This document shows positions 41,113-41,534 of a stretch of DNA of 41,534 bases, piece by piece. Source of the stretch: Lachnospiraceae bacterium (GTDB taxonomy: Bacteria; Bacillota; Clostridia; Lachnospirales; Lachnospiraceae); assembly GCA_017479285.1 (NCBI GenBank), contig JAFVCL010000043.1:1-41534 (forward strand), in the 5' to 3' direction. The position numbers and the translations under genes are program-made. The notes under the pieces were generated by a model, which saw only the letters and a list, made by a program, of their open reading frames with translations, did not search any database and was not told where the DNA came from. Numbering within the stretch: position 1 is the stretch's first letter; every line of letters begins with the position of its first letter.

Positions 41113-41185
41113 TTGACATGAAAAGCATATAGCTATACAATGTTACCAATGGTAACATTGTATGATTACCGTTGGTAATTGTCAA
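41113..41185. promoter_or_regulatory. Head-on overlapping promoters around a 27-bp palindromic operator
   Basis: Plus promoter: TTGACA (41113-41118), 17 nt, TACAAT (41136-41141). Minus promoter: TTGACA (plus 41180-41185), 17 nt, TACAAT (plus 41157-41162). Both -10 boxes are the two ends of one perfect palindrome at 41136-41162 (13-bp arms starting TACAATGTTACC, single central A). A second palindrome, ATTACCGTTGGTAAT (41165-41179), fills the minus promoter spacer. Both palindromes share TTACC-N3-GGTAA, the likely binding site of the XRE protein. Confidence 0.85.
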
Positions 41186-41196
41186 GGAGGTTTGTT

Positions 41197-41534
41197 ATGC
41201 ATTCATCATCTAATACACTTGTTCCGGAACGCTTAAAATCCGCAAGAGAACGGCTTAATCTTTCTAAGGCGGAGGCAGCAAGAAAAATAGGCTTAACAGC
41301 AGCATCCTATGTTAGATATGAAGCAGGTGACCGCAGTCCTTCTCCACAGGTCATAATATCAATAGCTGAGAAATTAGAAACATCTGTTGCCTATTTATCA
41401 GGAGAAACAAATGATATTTCCCCTGATGTAGTAAGCATATATAAGAGTAACAATCCTCTCTTATTTGAACTGATAAAGAATAAAGAAAGTGCAGATGATG
41501 CAACTTTGCTGCGCTTGATTAGCTATTACTGCCA
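41197..41534 (+). CDS. XRE-family helix-turn-helix regulator, cut off by window edge
   Basis: Starts at the ATG 41197-41199 with AAGGAGG 6 nt upstream. The N-terminal Cro/CI-type HTH reads LVPERLKSARERLNLSKAEA, ARKIGLTAASYVRYEAGDRS, then SIAEKLETSVAYLSGETN, so the whole DNA-binding domain (residues 8-66) is visible. The remainder (SIYKSNNPLLFELIKNKESA) is helical, and the frame is open at 41534. The palindromes overlapping its own promoter indicate autoregulation and control of the divergent 51-residue gene. The context is phage- or toxin-antitoxin-like. Confidence 0.88.
   Translation, partial: MHSSSNTLVPERLKSARERLNLSKAEAARKIGLTAASYVRYEAGDRSPSPQVIISIAEKLETSVAYLSGETNDISPDVVSIYKSNNPLLFELIKNKESADDATLLRLISYYC

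Noticed and set aside
1-41534. CRISPR arrays, tRNA, rRNA and insertion sequences.
   Set aside because: No regularly spaced direct repeats, cloverleaf-like genes, rRNA signatures or transposase frames were seen anywhere in the window.

Overview
The window looks like a chromosomal pectin-utilisation locus from a Gram-positive, anaerobic, probably motile gut or rumen bacterium of the Lachnospiraceae type (Butyrivibrio, Lachnospira or Roseburia relatives). The inference rests on strong AGGAGG ribosome sites, LplB/LplC-type sugar permeases, a CIRCE-controlled Hsp20, cytoplasmic pectin enzymes without signal peptides, and several seven-helix GGDEF/EAL proteins. Genus-level assignment is a guess.

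Layout. 1-2129: partial tagaturonate reductase (uxaB) divergent from a LacI-family regulator, both with TGTAA-N4-TTACA operators just downstream of their -10 boxes. 2147-6431: Hsp20 with promoter and CIRCE, then two lipoproteins of the cell-wall recycling type, a beta-lactamase-fold serine hydrolase and NamZ. 6578-7630: cytoplasmic pectin methylesterase. 7696-24024: about 16 kb of minus-strand genes that read as one long operon. In transcription order these are a six-helix membrane protein, two LplB/LplC permeases, a very large solute-binding lipoprotein, four small unrecognised membrane proteins interleaved with two different UgpC/MsmK-type ATPases, a MATE transporter, a CE12 acetylesterase, a GH105 unsaturated rhamnogalacturonyl/galacturonyl hydrolase, a GH28 polygalacturonase, an EamA transporter and a TIM-barrel isomerase. 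24143-27265: a cytoplasmic CZB-type chemoreceptor divergent from a GGDEF protein that carries the pectin-type operator at its transcription start. 27289-30473: kduI-kduD-RpiB-type isomerase-eda, the lower uronate pathway. 30719-33481: trpD, a TIM-barrel isomerase and an AlkD-like protein. 33646-39708: two GH43-type proteins flanking an EAL and a GGDEF-PAS protein. 39922-40602: AIM24/TIGR00266 protein. 40688-41534: a small phage-like switch (truncated KilA-N protein, 51-residue protein, XRE repressor) around a 27-bp palindrome.

Working together. Pectic oligomers would be imported by the ABC system, de-esterified and deacetylated in the cytoplasm (pectinesterase, CE12), cut by GH28, GH105 and the GH43 proteins, and the uronates fed through UxaB and KduI/RpiB-like/KduD/Eda to pyruvate and glyceraldehyde phosphate. 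KdgK, UxaA and UxaC are not in the window. The LacI regulator next to uxaB is the obvious candidate for the shared operator, which would tie c-di-GMP signalling, and possibly chemotaxis, to pectin supply.

Most unusual points: the double ATPase/four-membrane-protein transporter block, the operator linking a diguanylate cyclase to uronate genes, the mirror-symmetric head-on promoters at 41113-41185, and two probable frameshifts (GGDEF gene near 27100-27104; NamZ signal peptide between 6354 and 6431).
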